Positions 21,012 to 32,104 are shown, counted from the stretch's first letter. The stretch is DNA of 64,000 nucleotides from Vesta saturnalis (GCA_036346205.1 JARFJB010000096.1:62001-126000), one strand, 5' to 3'. Notes: generated by a model not told the origin, from the sequence alone. Numbers and translations: made by a program.

Positions 21012-21976
21012 ATGGCCCAAGCAGTAAGAAGTTGTTGTATCGAACCGTTAAATGGAAGTAATTATTATAACTGGAAATTTCGGATGGAAATGATATTAGC
21101 AGAAAATGGTGTAACCGAATATATAACAACAGATCAGAAAATTGATGAAATCACAGATGAAAATCAAAAGGCATCGATGATTAAAAAGGATAAGGCGAAA
21201 TCGCTGATAATTCAATATGTTGAAGATAACCAATTAGAACATTCACGAGAAAAAAGTGATGCGTTCAAAATGTGGCAAACGCTAAGTGAGAGGTATGAGA
21301 AGAAAGGGCTGCCAGGCCAATTATTTTTAAAGAAGTAGCTAATGACTATGAAACTAAAAGAGAATGAGCCGTTAGAAAACTTCATATTACAATTCGAAGA
21401 AGTAGTTCGACAGCTGAAAGCATCTGGAACACAAATGCAAGACCAGACAGCATGTATTAAGCTTACCCCAGAATTATGCAACCATCGTAACAGTGATCGA
21501 GAATATTCCAAATACATCCTTTGAAAAAGTGAAACAAAAATTACTTGCTGAAGAAGAAAAAAAACAATTTATGTGGAAGAACTGGCAAACTTCAGCTAGA
21601 AGAGCCATATGCTTTACATTTACAAAATAATAATTGTTTTAGGTGTGGCGAACGAGGGCATTTTAAAAATTTTAGAGGTCGTATAAACAATCGTGGTGTA
21701 TATAATCAAAATCGAGGTTCATACAATCAAGGATTCATTCACCAAGGATATCAAAATAGAAGGTGGAACCAAGCTGCAAGAGGACGAAGTTATGATGGGC
21801 GTAATTACCATAGAAGTAATTTAGCACAAAGTAATAACCAAGTAGACAGCGAACTCACACATGAAAACTCAGGTAGCAGTGTTTGCTTTATGAGCGACAC
21901 AAAAGGTGAAATTGATTGTCCAATTGACAATTACATCATTTCTTATCGATTCGGGTTGCACCGATCACATGGTTAA
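21012..21976 (+). pseudogene. gag: copia-B gag
   Basis: The start MAQAVRSCCIEPLNGSNYYN is followed by WKFRMEMILAENGV, the standard copia gag opening (UBN2-type domain). A stop at 21338 and frameshifts near 21500 break the frame, which resumes at 21545-21976 with a zinc knuckle CFRCGERGHFKN whose last Cys is missing through a small deletion. An Asn/Arg/Gly-rich tail follows. The protein would form the particle shell; this copy cannot make it whole. Confidence 0.82.
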
Positions 21977-22571
21977 CGAGAAATCTTATTTTACAGATTT
22001 ATTAATGTTAAAAGACCCAATTAAAATTGCGGTTGCTAAAAATGATAATTTCTTGTTGGCCATGGGAGTTGGTAATATAAATGTTTTGAGTAAAGTAGGA
22101 AAAAATGAGATTAAATGTAAAATTAAGAATGTTTTTTATGTTCCTCAATTGAGAAAGAATTTATTATCCGTGAAAAAATTAGAAATGTCAAATGTAAAAG
22201 TTAGTTTTGAAAATGGTAAAGTAAAATTGATTGATGCAAACAACAAACTAATAAGTACAGGTGAAAGAAATAATTTACACGAAATTTCACTCAAATGTTT
22301 AACCGCAGAATGTTTAAATGTTGATGGTAGTGAAACTGAATTTATGGCATGGCATAAACGGTTTGCACATATAGGTTTCACAGGGTTAAAAGAAATTATA
22401 AGACATAATATGGTGACAGGAATAGACAATAATGTGAAAGCTCAGGAAGTAGAATTTTGTGAATCGTGTATAAATGGAAAAATGACTAAAATTCCTTGTG
22501 GAAATCGAACTAAAAGTAAAAGAATTTTAGAGATAGTACATTCAGATGTTTGTGGCCCTATTTACCCCTGA
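21906..22571 (+). pseudogene. pol: copia-B protease and pre-integrase region
   Basis: A 221-codon frame includes the aspartic protease site IDSGCTDHMVNEKSYF, the protease body, the GAG-pre-integrase block with FMAWHKRFAHIGFTGLKEI and CESCINGKMT, and the first integrase motif HSDVCGP. A frameshift at about 22560 separates it from the rest of integrase. Confidence 0.85.
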
Positions 22572-23563
22572 ATCCTACGATGGTAACAAATATTTTGCTA
22601 CATTTATCGACGATTTCTCTAATTTTACAGTAGTCTATTTAATTAAAAATAATAATGACGTGTTTGGAAAATTCCAAGAATACATGAATATGGTAAAATC
22701 AAAGTTCACTAATTTTAGAATTTCTAAATTACGATGCGATAATGGAATCGAACGAATTCATTAAATTTTGTAAAGAGCAGGGAATTATTGTAGACTATAC
22801 AGTGCCATATACGCCTCAGCAAAATGGCAAAGCAGAAAGGAAAACTAGGAGCCTAGTAGAACGAAGTAGGGCAATAATAGAAGAGTCTGGTGTACCTAAA
22901 TCATTTTGGGGAGAAGCCATTTTAACAGTAAATTACATTATGAATCGAGGTATCACTGCAAATTTAAATAACGTAACTCCGGCTGAAATTTGGTATGAAA
23001 ATAAACCCAATGTAGACAATTTAAGAATTTTTGGATGTTTGGCTTATAGCCATATTCCTAGTGAATTAAGGAAAAAATTTGATAACAAAACAGATAAATG
23101 TGTAATGTTAGGCTATGCTCCAACAGGTTATAGGCTGTGGAACATAGAGAAAGATAAATTAATAATTTCTAGGGATGTAGAATTTGATGAAAGTAAATTT
23201 TATTTTAAAAAGAAAGTTGTACGGGTATCAGGTAATACTAACAATGAAGGAGTAGTACTTAGTGATGAAATTGAGAATAATGAGATTTTAGAGTTAGACC
23301 AATATGAAAAGAATAATAATGAGAATTTAGAAGTAAGGAAAAGTACACGTGAAATAAAAGTACCCACTCGATATAATGATTATGAATTGTACATGGCTTT
23401 CGAAGCCACAAATTTCGTTGAGAATGTTCCAAATAGTTTTTATGAATTAGAAAGTAGGGCAGATAAAAGTTATTGGATAGATGCAATAAACAAAGAGTTG
23501 AAATCAATAAATGAGAATGAAACGTGGGAAAAGTACAAAGACCGAACGATCAAAAAATATTAG
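22546..23563 (+). pseudogene. pol: copia-B integrase
   Basis: Two overlapping frames (22546-22764 and 22742-23563) carry the catalytic core: FIDDFSNFTVVYL, the second Asp in LRCDNG, and YTPQQNGKAERKTRSLVERS with the catalytic Glu. The copia FGCLAYSHIP and TGYRLWNIEKDK blocks follow. A frameshift within 22742-22764 removes continuity at the second Asp. Confidence 0.87.
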
Positions 23564-24933
23564 ATACTAAATGGGTGTTTACATACAAAGCGTTAGAAGA
23601 AAGAGAAGAGGATAAGTATAAAGCTAGACTAGTGGTAAGAGGCTTTGCACAAGAAAAATATAGCAATTATGATGCAAAAATGGTCACTATAAGAGCACTA
23701 TTAATAATAGGAAATCAGTTAAAATATTACTTTCAGCAACTAGATGTCAAAACAGTTTTTCTAAATGGCAGTTTAAATGAGGTTATATGTGAAAATGGAC
23801 AAATTCTTAAATTAAGAAAATCACTTTATGGGCTTAAGCAATCGTCCAAATGCTGGAACGATGAAATAAATACTTACCTTTTAAAAAACGGTTTTACTCT
23901 TTCAGAAAATGATTATTGTCTTTATATCTCGAATTATGAAACACATAGAGTCTTCTTATTAATTTATGTAGACGATATTATTTTAGCAGGACCAGACTTG
24001 ACATTTATAAATGAAATTAAGGATAGGCTCATGAAAAGGTTTAAAATGAAAGATAAAGAGGAACTCAAATATTATCTAGGGTTAGAGATTCTTTATAATA
24101 GAGAATGTGCTTTATTAAGGATTACTCAGTCAAAGTATACACAAAGTATTTTGAAACGATTTCATATGGAGGATTGTAAAAGTTCGATAATACCTATTGA
24201 TCCAAAATTGCAAGTTGAATTATGTAATGATCCAAATAATGTGACTAAAAAGCCTTTTCGAGAATTAGTGGGCTGTCTGATGTACCTAATGTTAGAACTA
24301 GACCTGATATATGTTTTTCAGGTGAATTTCTTTAGTCGTTTTCAGGATAAAGCATCAGAGGAAGTCTGGAATTACTCGAAAAGAGTTTTAAAATATTTAA
24401 AGGGTACTGTAAATATAGGTTTAGAATTTAAAAGAAATTGTAAATTGAGTGGTTTGTATTGTTATGTAGATGCGGATTGGGGGAGTAACATTCATGACAG
24501 AAAGTCGGTTTCTGAGTTTTTATTTAAAATTTTTGATAACATATTAATGTGGGCTACTCGAATACAAAATTGTGTATCATTGTCTTCAACCGAAGCCGAA
24601 TTAATTGCACTATGTACAGCTGTATGTGAAGGTTTCTGGATTAAGAAGCTGTGTGATGATTTGTGTGTAAATTTTGAAACTGTTGTGTTTTTTGAAGACA
24701 ACCAAGGTTGTTTATCGTTAATTAAAAATCCAGCAAATAATCGTAGAGTTAAGCATATAGACATTAAATATAATTTTGTGTGTGAATATTTAAAAAGGGG
24801 CGAAATAAGCTTAGAATATGTAACTACAACTAATCAACAAGCAGATGTGTTGACTAGAGATATATCAAGTATTTTATTTGTTAAGTTAAGAGAAATGTTA
24901 GGTTTTGTAAATTTTAGCGAGGAGGGGTGTTAA
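23524..24933 (+). CDS. pol: copia-B reverse transcriptase-RNase H
   Basis: A 469-codon open frame starting inside the linker. RT motifs: KARLVVRGFAQEKYSNYDAK, FQQLDVKTVFLNGSLNE, SLYGLKQSSKCWND and LLIYVDDIILAGPD with the YVDD site. RNase H: YVDADWGSNIHDRKS, SLSSTEAELIAL and FEDNQGCLSL carry the acidic residues. The frame ends just before the polypurine tract GGAGGGG. It is intact end to end, but a small deletion appears between motif A and the following block compared with copia-D (VICENGQIL versus a longer segment). Confidence 0.9.
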   Translation: MGKVQRPNDQKILDTKWVFTYKALEEREEDKYKARLVVRGFAQEKYSNYDAKMVTIRALLIIGNQLKYYFQQLDVKTVFLNGSLNEVICENGQILKLRKSLYGLKQSSKCWNDEINTYLLKNGFTLSENDYCLYISNYETHRVFLLIYVDDIILAGPDLTFINEIKDRLMKRFKMKDKEELKYYLGLEILYNRECALLRITQSKYTQSILKRFHMEDCKSSIIPIDPKLQVELCNDPNNVTKKPFRELVGCLMYLMLELDLIYVFQVNFFSRFQDKASEEVWNYSKRVLKYLKGTVNIGLEFKRNCKLSGLYCYVDADWGSNIHDRKSVSEFLFKIFDNILMWATRIQNCVSLSSTEAELIALCTAVCEGFWIKKLCDDLCVNFETVVFFEDNQGCLSLIKNPANNRRVKHIDIKYNFVCEYLKRGEISLEYVTTTNQQADVLTRDISSILFVKLREMLGFVNFSEEGC

Positions 24934-25133
24934 AGTACACACTAAAATTTTAGAATCTAGTGATTTTAGTTTTAGTAAGTTGCGATAGTTTTAGATGTAT
25001 ACTACTAAGAAAATTTTTTGTTGTACTTGGTGTTAGGATAGAAGTAGAGAAGGATGTTAGTGTTAGATGTTAGAATAAAAAGGAATAGTTAATAATCGGT
25101 GTTTAATTAACCAACCATTAATAAAAAACAAGA
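24928..25133 (+). repeat. copia-B 3' LTR
   Basis: It starts TGTTAAAGTACACACTAAAA directly after a purine tract and ends at AATAAAAAACAAGA. The 5' copy ends at the same bases. Confidence 0.88.
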
Positions 25134-25313
25134 CTATTTGTTGGTAATATATTTTACATTATTAAATTCTTTGCATTTGAAAATTCTTGAATATATCTTT
25201 AAAATATAATAATGACTAGTCCAGTAGATGAAATTATCACAAATTAGTTTTAGGTACCTTGATTATTTAATGATGGTTCGGGATAGTATGAATTTCCTTT
25301 TGGTTTAGGAATG

Positions 25314-25371
<58 letters not shown>

Positions 25372-25950
25372 AGTTTTTTATATCAATTTAATTTTTGAAT
25401 CATCGTACTCTTTATAAACGATCTTTATAATTTTCCTTTAAATATTATTTAAGACATTATCATTTGTTATTTTCTTTAATTTATTTCTATAAATTTTAGA
25501 GAATGGTCAATGTGGTTGTCAGAATCTTCTACCTTCTGTTTTACAGTACTTACAGCTGCTATATTATTGATAGCTTTAGAAGCATCTTCAAAACCATATC
25601 GTCATTATTATAGCTTCTCTTTTAGTAGGTCCAAGTTTTTCAACATCACTGTTAACTGGCTACCAAATCATTATATTGCTCCTACAGAAATTGATTTTGT
25701 ATGACAAGACTAGATTGAAAATGTATGTAAACAGACCAGATTGTATACATCATGTTCTGATTCATCAAGATCAATACTTTCTTCAACTACATTTTGAAAA
25801 TCTTCCACAGTCTCGGAACTACTAATGCTATCATATGTGACATCCTTTGGTTTTGCATATTCTAATATAAACATAAGACAATCATAAAACTAAATTGTAG
25901 GATAGTTTATCTAAAATTGAAAAAATTATAAAATGTATAGCAATATGTAG
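25134..25950. other. Unassigned sequence with (TA)n tract
   Basis: No gene recognised. A (TA)n tract of about 47 bp lies at 25319-25366. The short frame at 25510-25704 has no recognisable motif. Confidence 0.4.
25319..25366. repeat. (TA)n microsatellite
   Basis: Uninterrupted TA dinucleotide repeat followed by CACACA. Confidence 0.95.
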
Positions 25951-26783
25951 GGAGACCGGGGAAATACCGCCTCAAATAAGGTTAAGAATTCATAAAATCA
26001 ACAAAAACAGAAATATCATTATAAAATTATATGGACACATTCTACAAATAGCCTACTTGTAATTAAAAATATGTAAAAGTTTGAAGTTGTGATTTAGGGA
26101 ATAACTTCTTATTGAAACAAAAAGTGTAACTGGCGATATTACCCTGGTTACTGGGGTTATACCGCCATGTCTAAGGCAATACCGCCACCAGGTTTATTGG
26201 TTGCTATTTTTTTATGTGAAATATTTATTTACCTATTATAAAGCAAAATACAATAAATAGGTGTACTTCTAATAATGACATAGTGAAAAATAAACATTTA
26301 TTTTGTCTTAAAAACACATTCTTGAAAAACTCAGTAATAAAAAGTCATTTCAAAAATCGCAAATGAAGTTTTCTGGTGTATCATATCTGGAACACGCAGC
26401 ATGAACCCAATTGCCGCAGCTCACACATCTGTACCAAATTTCATTCGTTTCGAATTCATTACACACTGCGCAAATTTCATTATCTTGATTTGCTGTTAAG
26501 AAATCCAGGTCGTCGTCACTGTCTTTACACAATTCGCCACTGTCTATCTCTTCCTCTGAAGAACTATGAAACGAAATATTGCGACGGCATCTTTTAATAT
26601 CCCTTCTTTTCTTTTTGGGTTTGAAGTTTGATGTGGACGCCAGTGTTTTTATTTTCTTGTCGGTGTTTTTCTTTTCTTTTTAACAATGGACTTATCTTTC
26701 TTTTCTCTTAATTAACTTTTTATGTGGGCTTCTTCTAAAATTTTCTTGTATGGTGAATGTTAAATTAGGCAATCTTAATACTT
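25951..26783 (-). mobile_element. pogo-3: 3' remnant of a PHD-finger pogo element
   Basis: The left end GGGAGACCGGGGAAATACCGCC resembles the outer end of pogo-2 read inward (GGGAAGATGAATACCGC). AATACCGCC or ACCGCC motifs recur at 26155-26195. On the minus strand a PHD finger (26532-26350: CAVCNEFETNEIWYRCVSCG, then WVHAAC...FICDF) ends the frame, matching the tail of pogo-2. The catalytic part is absent; the remnant stops at the copia-C LTR. Confidence 0.75.
26350..26640 (-). pseudogene. pogo-3 PHD-finger tail
   Basis: About 60 codons survive from 26532 with Asp-rich sequence (CKDSDDDLDFLTANQDNE) before the PHD finger. Upstream on the same strand is a Lys-rich stretch (near 26590-26690) with stops. 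The product would be the chromatin-reader end of a transposase. Confidence 0.7.
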
Positions 26784-27002
26784 GTTATGTATCCGACTAG
26801 TGTTACTATAGACACAGCCATGTAGACTGTCGAAGGATTTGAAAAAAAAGAAAAGAAACATTATTAGATGGCATAATGTACACGGTAATATTGTTCTGTG
26901 TTTATTAATAAATAGTTTAAATATAAAATTGTGTAGTAATTGAGCTTCTACAAGTATCAAGATATTCACAAACTTTGTAACCTCCTTTCCAGTTACTCAA
27001 TA
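26784..27002 (+). repeat. Probable copia-C 5' LTR
   Basis: It starts TGTTATGTATCCGACTAGTG and ends just before GATTATGGACCCAGTCTG, a half-tRNA-iMet-type primer site. No second LTR survives for comparison. It shares AGACACAGCCATGTAG with the gypsy LTR. Confidence 0.55.
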
Positions 27003-27020
27003 GATTATGGACCCAGTCTG
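27003..27020 (+). promoter_or_regulatory. copia-C primer-binding site, half-tRNA type
   Basis: GATTATGGACCCAGTCTG is the same core as in copia-B (TTATGGACCCAG). Confidence 0.65.
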
Positions 27021-27033
27021 TCCAGTGTTTTAA

Positions 27034-27225
27034 GGCTAAACAAAAAGACTATGACCATTGGAAATTTAGAATGGAAACCATATTAGAACAAAATGGTAAA
27101 ATTTCCAATTGAAAATGAAATTGAATCGCCGCCAACGGAACAACAGGTAAACTAGATAGGAAAAGCAAGGCAATTATTGTACAATGTCTCGCAAATTCGC
27201 ACTTGGAATACATAAGGAAGGTGTA
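27034..27225 (+). pseudogene. gag: copia-C gag, N-terminal piece
   Basis: AKQKDYDHWKFRMETILEQN is the conserved copia gag opening, followed after a frameshift by KSKAIIVQCLANSHLEYIRK. It stops at pogo-2. The continuation is at 29926. Confidence 0.75.
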
Positions 27226-27592
27226 ATGGCGCAGGGTCATTAACTTTGGTTTTAATATGTTGTAGTATACATAGTAGGAAACTAACTGTCGAAAAAGTGA
27301 AGTCCTATTAACAAGCAGTTTTGAAAAAAAAATTTTGTTTTGAGATGATGATGCGCGGTATTACCCACCACCTTGGGGTAATGACGCGCATGTGAGAAAA
27401 ATCGCAGAATTCCTATTTTAAATAATAAAATGTTGTTTTACTAAGTAATTATGTTATATTAAGGCACTTTGCAGTAAAAAAACATACATGGAGAGCTAGA
27501 ATTACATATAATGATATAAAAAATAAAAAATATCTCTGGGTTAAGGTTAAAAAATTAATTTCAAAGTAGGTTAAACGCAAATGACACTGATT

Positions 27593-27988
27593 TTAAAGTG
27601 ATAACTGTTTTTTAGAGATTTTCACTCGTTCACAATTGTCACATGTGTAATTTTTGGCCGATGACCATCCACTACACTCTGCGTGGCACCAGTTGGAACA
27701 GCTTATACAACGGTACCACAATTCGTTGTACCTACCAAATTCGCCGCAAATCAAGCATATATCATTATGTTTGTCGTGCTCAGCATTTATTTCTTCAACG
27801 TCATCATCATCATTTTCATCACAGATCATATCTTCATCAACACTACCATTTGAGCCAGAGTCAGTGTCATGTAACTGAGCCTTTTTGGCAGTGTCTCTAC
27901 TTTTCTTGAAGGATTTGGGCTGGGAGGCTTTTTCAGATTTTTTATTCGGTAGATTTTTACGAAGCCATTTCTCATTTTTGTCTTCCAA
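27593..27988 (-). pseudogene. pogo-2 PHD-finger tail
   Basis: A 131-codon frame with a Lys-rich then Asp/Glu-rich region and a terminal PHD-type finger CLICGEFGRYNELWYRCISC ... WCHAECSGW ... YTCDNC. It continues the transposase across a break at about 28000. It is closely similar to the pogo-3 tail and less so to pogo-1. Confidence 0.75.
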
Positions 27989-28011
27989 CTCCTTTTTAAA
28001 TGGAGTAGCAG

Positions 28012-29416
28012 TTAAAATTTCTGAATGCTGTTTTTTCCTCTTACTCGATGTTGCGCTAAGTTGAACTTTTGGAAGTGGTAAAATGTCAGTAATTTTTTCT
28101 TTTTAGTAATTATAACGTCTGGTGCACTTGAAGGTCCAGCTTGCGGTACCATATTTTCATCACTTACTTCCTCAATCCCATCAGTAGCTGCTGATTCATC
28201 CAGATTAACTGGAGCCGCAATATTTGTCACGTCCATAATATTTACGGGGAGACAATCTTCTGGAGAAAACTTATCTGGATTCATAGGCCAAATTCCGGCT
28301 GCTCGAAAACCTGATACCCCTTTATCCATCGTTCCAACTTTAACATAGGCCCTATTGAAAATTTCAGCTAATTCGTAGTGTGTAATTTTTTGGTAAGGGT
28401 GGGTTTTCAAATATAAATCGCACTCCTTGTTAAAAGCATTCTTCAGTGGCCCAAAAAATGCCAAATCTAAAGGTTGTAGCCGGTGAGAAGTGTGCGGAGG
28501 TATGGACACCATTACAATTCCGTTACTTTTACAATATTCATAAATATTTAGAGCAATGTGACTCGTATGGTTATCAAGCAACAGTAAAACTATCGTCGAC
28601 TTTACTTGTGCTTGAAAATGTTTAACCCATTCAAGAAATAGACCTTCATTGATCCAGCCATTCTTGGAGCACGTATATTTTGCACCCACAGGTCCATTTT
28701 TTGTTAATTGAATGTTCATTCGCCCCCGTGGAAAAATAAACATCGAATAAATTGCCCAGCTGCACTGACGCCACACACAACTGTAACGTTCTTTCCCCTC
28801 CCACGAAATAAGGGACCCAATTTGTTTTTGTCCCTTGGGGCTAATATACGTCCTGGTTTTTGTACGGTGGAAATCCCGTCTCATCAACATTGAAAATTTT
28901 AGTTTCAGGAAATTTATATTTTTCAAAAACTGTTAAAAGGTTTTCAAAAATACGGTATACTTCGGGCTTGTTGAAAGCATTTACACGATTGATACTGGTT
29001 CCCTCTGGTTTTCGTAATGATATCTGAGGCTGCCGTTTTAAAAATAATGTAGCCCAATCTCTACCAGCCAATTTAGTTGTATCACTAAATTTATGTGGTA
29101 TTCCATTGGATTGCGCAAAATCGTACGCCGCTTTCCGAAGTTCTGTAAATGTTATACCAAAAAACATTTTGGCTAAGGTTACAGTACGTCCCGCTAATGC
29201 TTCCTCTTGTTCTTTAGTAAAAATGGGATTTCTTCCTAGTTTTGGCATTGCAGTGTTTCCTGTTTTTAGTCGATCACGAAGAGTAGATTCTGGAATTCCA
29301 AAAGCTCTACTTACTTCTCGTTTAGCTCGACCCCCTCGGATAGCTGCAAGTACGGCTTCCATGTGCTCTGCATTCCACAAACCTTTCTCAGTTTTCCTAT
29401 TATAATTTCTAGGCAT
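28012..29416 (-). pseudogene. pogo-2 DDE transposase
   Basis: N-terminal frame 29416-28841 starts MPRNYNRKTEKGLWNAEHME and has a Pipsqueak-type HTH (AVLAAIRGGRAKREVSRAFG) and a CENP-B-like region, ending at the first catalytic Asp (IFNVDETGF). The second frame (28926-28012) carries LLLLDNHTSHIALNIYEYCK and HRLQPLDLAFFGPLKNAFNK, the other two Asp sites. A frameshift lies near 28850-28900. The enzyme class is pogo/Tigger (jerky-like), TA target. Confidence 0.87.
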
Positions 29417-29925
29417 CTAAAATAAAAAAATATTTTTAAGACTCATTTTAAAGCTAATTCTTACTGAAAATGCCTTCAAAATAGGTTTATTTCATTTCGG
29501 AATTAATATTTCAACAAAACAGGGTGCGCGGTTTTACCCCACGGCTAATGCGCGGCATTCCCCCATACGTGTGACGTAAACATAATCTAATATTTTACGG
29601 AGACGAAAACATTTTAAGTTATAAAACCATAAACAAAGTATACCCTATTAAACAATAATTAAAAATATACCTAGTTGATTTAATTATAATAACAGAAACT
29701 TTACTTACCGCTTTGTATTATACAACAAATTTTAACATCAATATAACAAAAAAATCTTTTAACTTAATAAACATATGATGCAGCGGTAATATGTCGACTA
29801 AACTTTTAGCACTACTTCACACGTTGTCGTAGAGACGGATAATTATGGTTACATTGACATAGCATCAGTCATATTTACGAACACGTGATGCGAGGCATTA
29901 CCCACTGAGCGGTATTCATCTTCCC

Positions 29926-30473
29926 TAAAAGGCAAAAGGACCGCATACCAAATGTGGTGTGCACTAGCAAAGGTTTTTCAAAGAAAATGAATAGCAAGTC
30001 AATTGTATTTAAGACGAAAACTGTTATCATTAAAACTAGAAAAGGTGAAACTTTAGAAAGCCACTTTATAAAGTTCGAAGAAACTGTACGAGAGCTCAAA
30101 TCTGTAGGCTAGTCTAGAGCAAATTGATGTTGTGTGTCATTTGTACTAACACTGTCTGTTAGCTATGATGTTATAGTCAGCTGAAACTTTAGAACAACAC
30201 AGTTAACTCTAGAGTTTGTAAAAGGAAAATTACTAGAACATGAAATGAAGAAAAGAGAACACAAGTTGAAGAAGTTTGTAAAGGAACCACAGCCTACACA
30301 GAAAAAGTGAAAATAGAAGTGAAACCAGAAATACTGCTGTGGAAAACAAGAAGTTTACATGCTACAATTGCGGTAAACCAGGACATTTCAGGAAAGATTG
30401 TTGGTATAATGCAGGAAATAAAAATTAAATCAGAAGGCAGGCAAATGAAGTTAGTGCTGAAAACAAAAGAAAG
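29926..30473 (+). pseudogene. gag: copia-C gag, C-terminal piece with zinc knuckle
   Basis: Codons for a TAYQMWCALAKVFQRK-like gag stretch, a THFIKFEETVRELKSVG-like stretch and, at 30359-30403, the CCHC zinc knuckle CYNCGKPGHFRKDC are readable in shifting frames. The piece is cut at the gypsy insertion. Confidence 0.75.
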
Positions 30474-30478
30474 ATGAG

Positions 30479-30564
30479 TGTTATGTATGTATACGGTTAG
30501 TTTTTAGTTTTATGGGATGGAGACTCAGCCATGTCAGTTTTACTATGAGTATGGAAGAGAGAAT
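30479..30564 (+). repeat. gypsy 5' LTR, left part
   Basis: It matches the first half of the LTR at 56449. It ends in ...GAGAGAAT, where the AAT is the Harbinger target duplication. Confidence 0.92.
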
Positions 30565-30757
30565 AGGTTTGTTCGTTTGTCTTGATCTAGTTTACTTTTA
30601 AATCTATGGAGTAAGCTCATGGAAGTCTCGAAATTGCTCTCAGGTAAACAAAATCACGTTATTTGTTCGACACAAACGAACGGCGTTTATGTTGTTTGAA
30701 AGTTAACCCCACTTAAAATAAAACACGTAAAACATCCGACTAGACTCCCAAATTAAA

Positions 30758-31700
30758 ATGCAAGAAGCTGTGCTTGATAAAATATTACAGGAGGAATTAT
30801 TACTGTGTGATGAAAGTGAAGTATTGCATGCATTTAGCAGTTCCTCTTCAAGCAGTGACGAAGATGAAGATGTAGCAATGAAATTAGCAGGCTTAACAAA
30901 AACAAACGAACTTGTGTTCAAAACTTCTATGAAGAGGTAGTTAATAAACCAGATTTACCTACCTATACTTTTGTACAATTACTACCTTACAGGTTATAGA
31001 ACATTATTCTGATAAAGAATTCATAAGTCACTTTCGTGTACGCAGGAAATAGTTGTTGAATTAACTCAACGATTTACAGTCAGTGAATGTTATATTAATC
31101 TTATTCGAAATTGTAAGTGTAGGGTACATTATTGAGCAACTTTGAATTAGAAATCATTATTTTAGTAAATTCTAGAGCTAATATAAATCCAGATAAACAC
31201 ATTCTCGTGTTTTTGTGGTTTGCTGGACATCAGACCAGCTCATACCGGGATGTACAGATCGCTTTAATTTGTCATTGAGTTCTTTGTTTGATGTTATTAC
31301 AAGAGTTGCAGTTTTTTGAGTGAAATGGCTTCTGAAATTATTAAACTACCATCTCGAGCAGAACAAGAAAAACAGCTGGTTTCTACTTTGAAAAAACTGC
31401 TTTTCCCAACATAAGCGGTATGTCATGTGTAATTGTTAATTTAATAATTTGTTTTACATTATACTTAGGTGCTATTGATGGTACCACATAAAATTGATAA
31501 ACCAAAAGCAACCGATCGACCCATAGATTATTATAACAGAAAGAGTACTACTCTATTCATGTTCAGGGACTATGTAATGAAAATTTACATTTATTGACAT
31601 ATTCATAGGATATCCTGGATCGGTACACGATGCAAGAGTCTTTAGGAATTCATCTTTATTTTCAAAATTGGAAGAGCTCTGTGATGGTTAGTAAGATTAA
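30758..31700 (+). pseudogene. Harbinger transposase (HARBI1-like), 5' part
   Basis: The N-terminal frame (MQEAVLDKILQEELLLCDES) has a Ser-rich segment. After an apparent 56-nt intron (30937-30992) comes DKEFISHFRVRRK, as in Harbinger transposases. A second intron of 51 nt (31418-31468, GTATGT...CTTAG) precedes the DDE_Tnp_4 motif GAIDGT with the first catalytic Asp, then IDYYNRKSTT and IGYPGSVHDARVFRNSSLF with the second. There are several frameshifts and stops. The third acidic residue and the middle segment are not seen; coding resumes at 45470 beyond the Polinton. Confidence 0.8.
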
Positions 31701-32104
31701 TGGTTTTAGTTTGTTTATTGCAATTGGGAATTGCTTAAAGGATATGAGAGAATTTTGAAAACTGTTATGATAGAAAACTACAACTGTTGTTCGTGTACAT
31801 TCAACGCCCATAACATAGAGGAACTATTCGATTTGAAGGATATAATAAGCTATAGATTGGAATTTCTTGAATCTTACAATCTGGTGTGTTTCTATGAAAA
31901 TTCATACGACAAGTGGTTGACTACCGTCGTTTTCGTGAGAAGGAATTCGGTGATGATGACATTTATAAAGACATTGATGATGTTATAAATGCCAAGTATA
32001 ATATTAATTCACATAACACTGTATGTTTAATGGAAATATTGTACTATCGCCCTGCTTATCTAATGTATAGCATTTACTAAAATAAAGTTTTACACGATTT
32101 TAGG
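31701..32104 (+). other. Harbinger-Polinton junction region
   Basis: The border lies somewhere here. An 85-codon frame (31731-31988) has no recognisable motif; in another frame FREKEFGDDDIYKDIDDVIN is readable. No Polinton inverted repeat matching the right side was found, so the Polinton left end seems truncated. Confidence 0.4.

Larger units (their letters stand above)
20758..25133 (+). mobile_element. Ty1/copia retrotransposon B
   Basis: A truncated 5' LTR (20758-20891) and a complete 3' LTR (24928-25133) share GGATAGAAGTAGAGAAGGAT and more. Between them lie a half-tRNA-type PBS, gag, protease, integrase, RT and RNase H in copia order, on the plus strand, broken by several frameshifts. 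Its gag start is very similar to copia-D on the minus strand at 62412, so they belong to one family. Confidence 0.88.
27226..29925 (-). mobile_element. pogo-2 DNA transposon (PHD-finger family)
   Basis: The element sits between two halves of copia-C gag, with TA on each side (27224-27225 and 29926-29927). The right end read inward is GGGAAGATGAATACCGC; the left end is degenerate. Motifs of the form GGTAATG(A/C)CGCGC or GCGGTATTACCC recur inside both ends (27222, 27355-27395, 29525-29560, 29890-29915). The transposase and PHD tail are on the minus strand. Confidence 0.8.

Noticed and set aside
25510..25704. 64-codon frame with a hydrophobic start
   Set aside because: No known motif and no supporting splice or promoter context; could be chance in AT-rich DNA.
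31731..31988. 85-codon frame as a Harbinger transposase segment
   Set aside because: It lacks the third catalytic acidic residue and any Harbinger motif; kept only as junction sequence.
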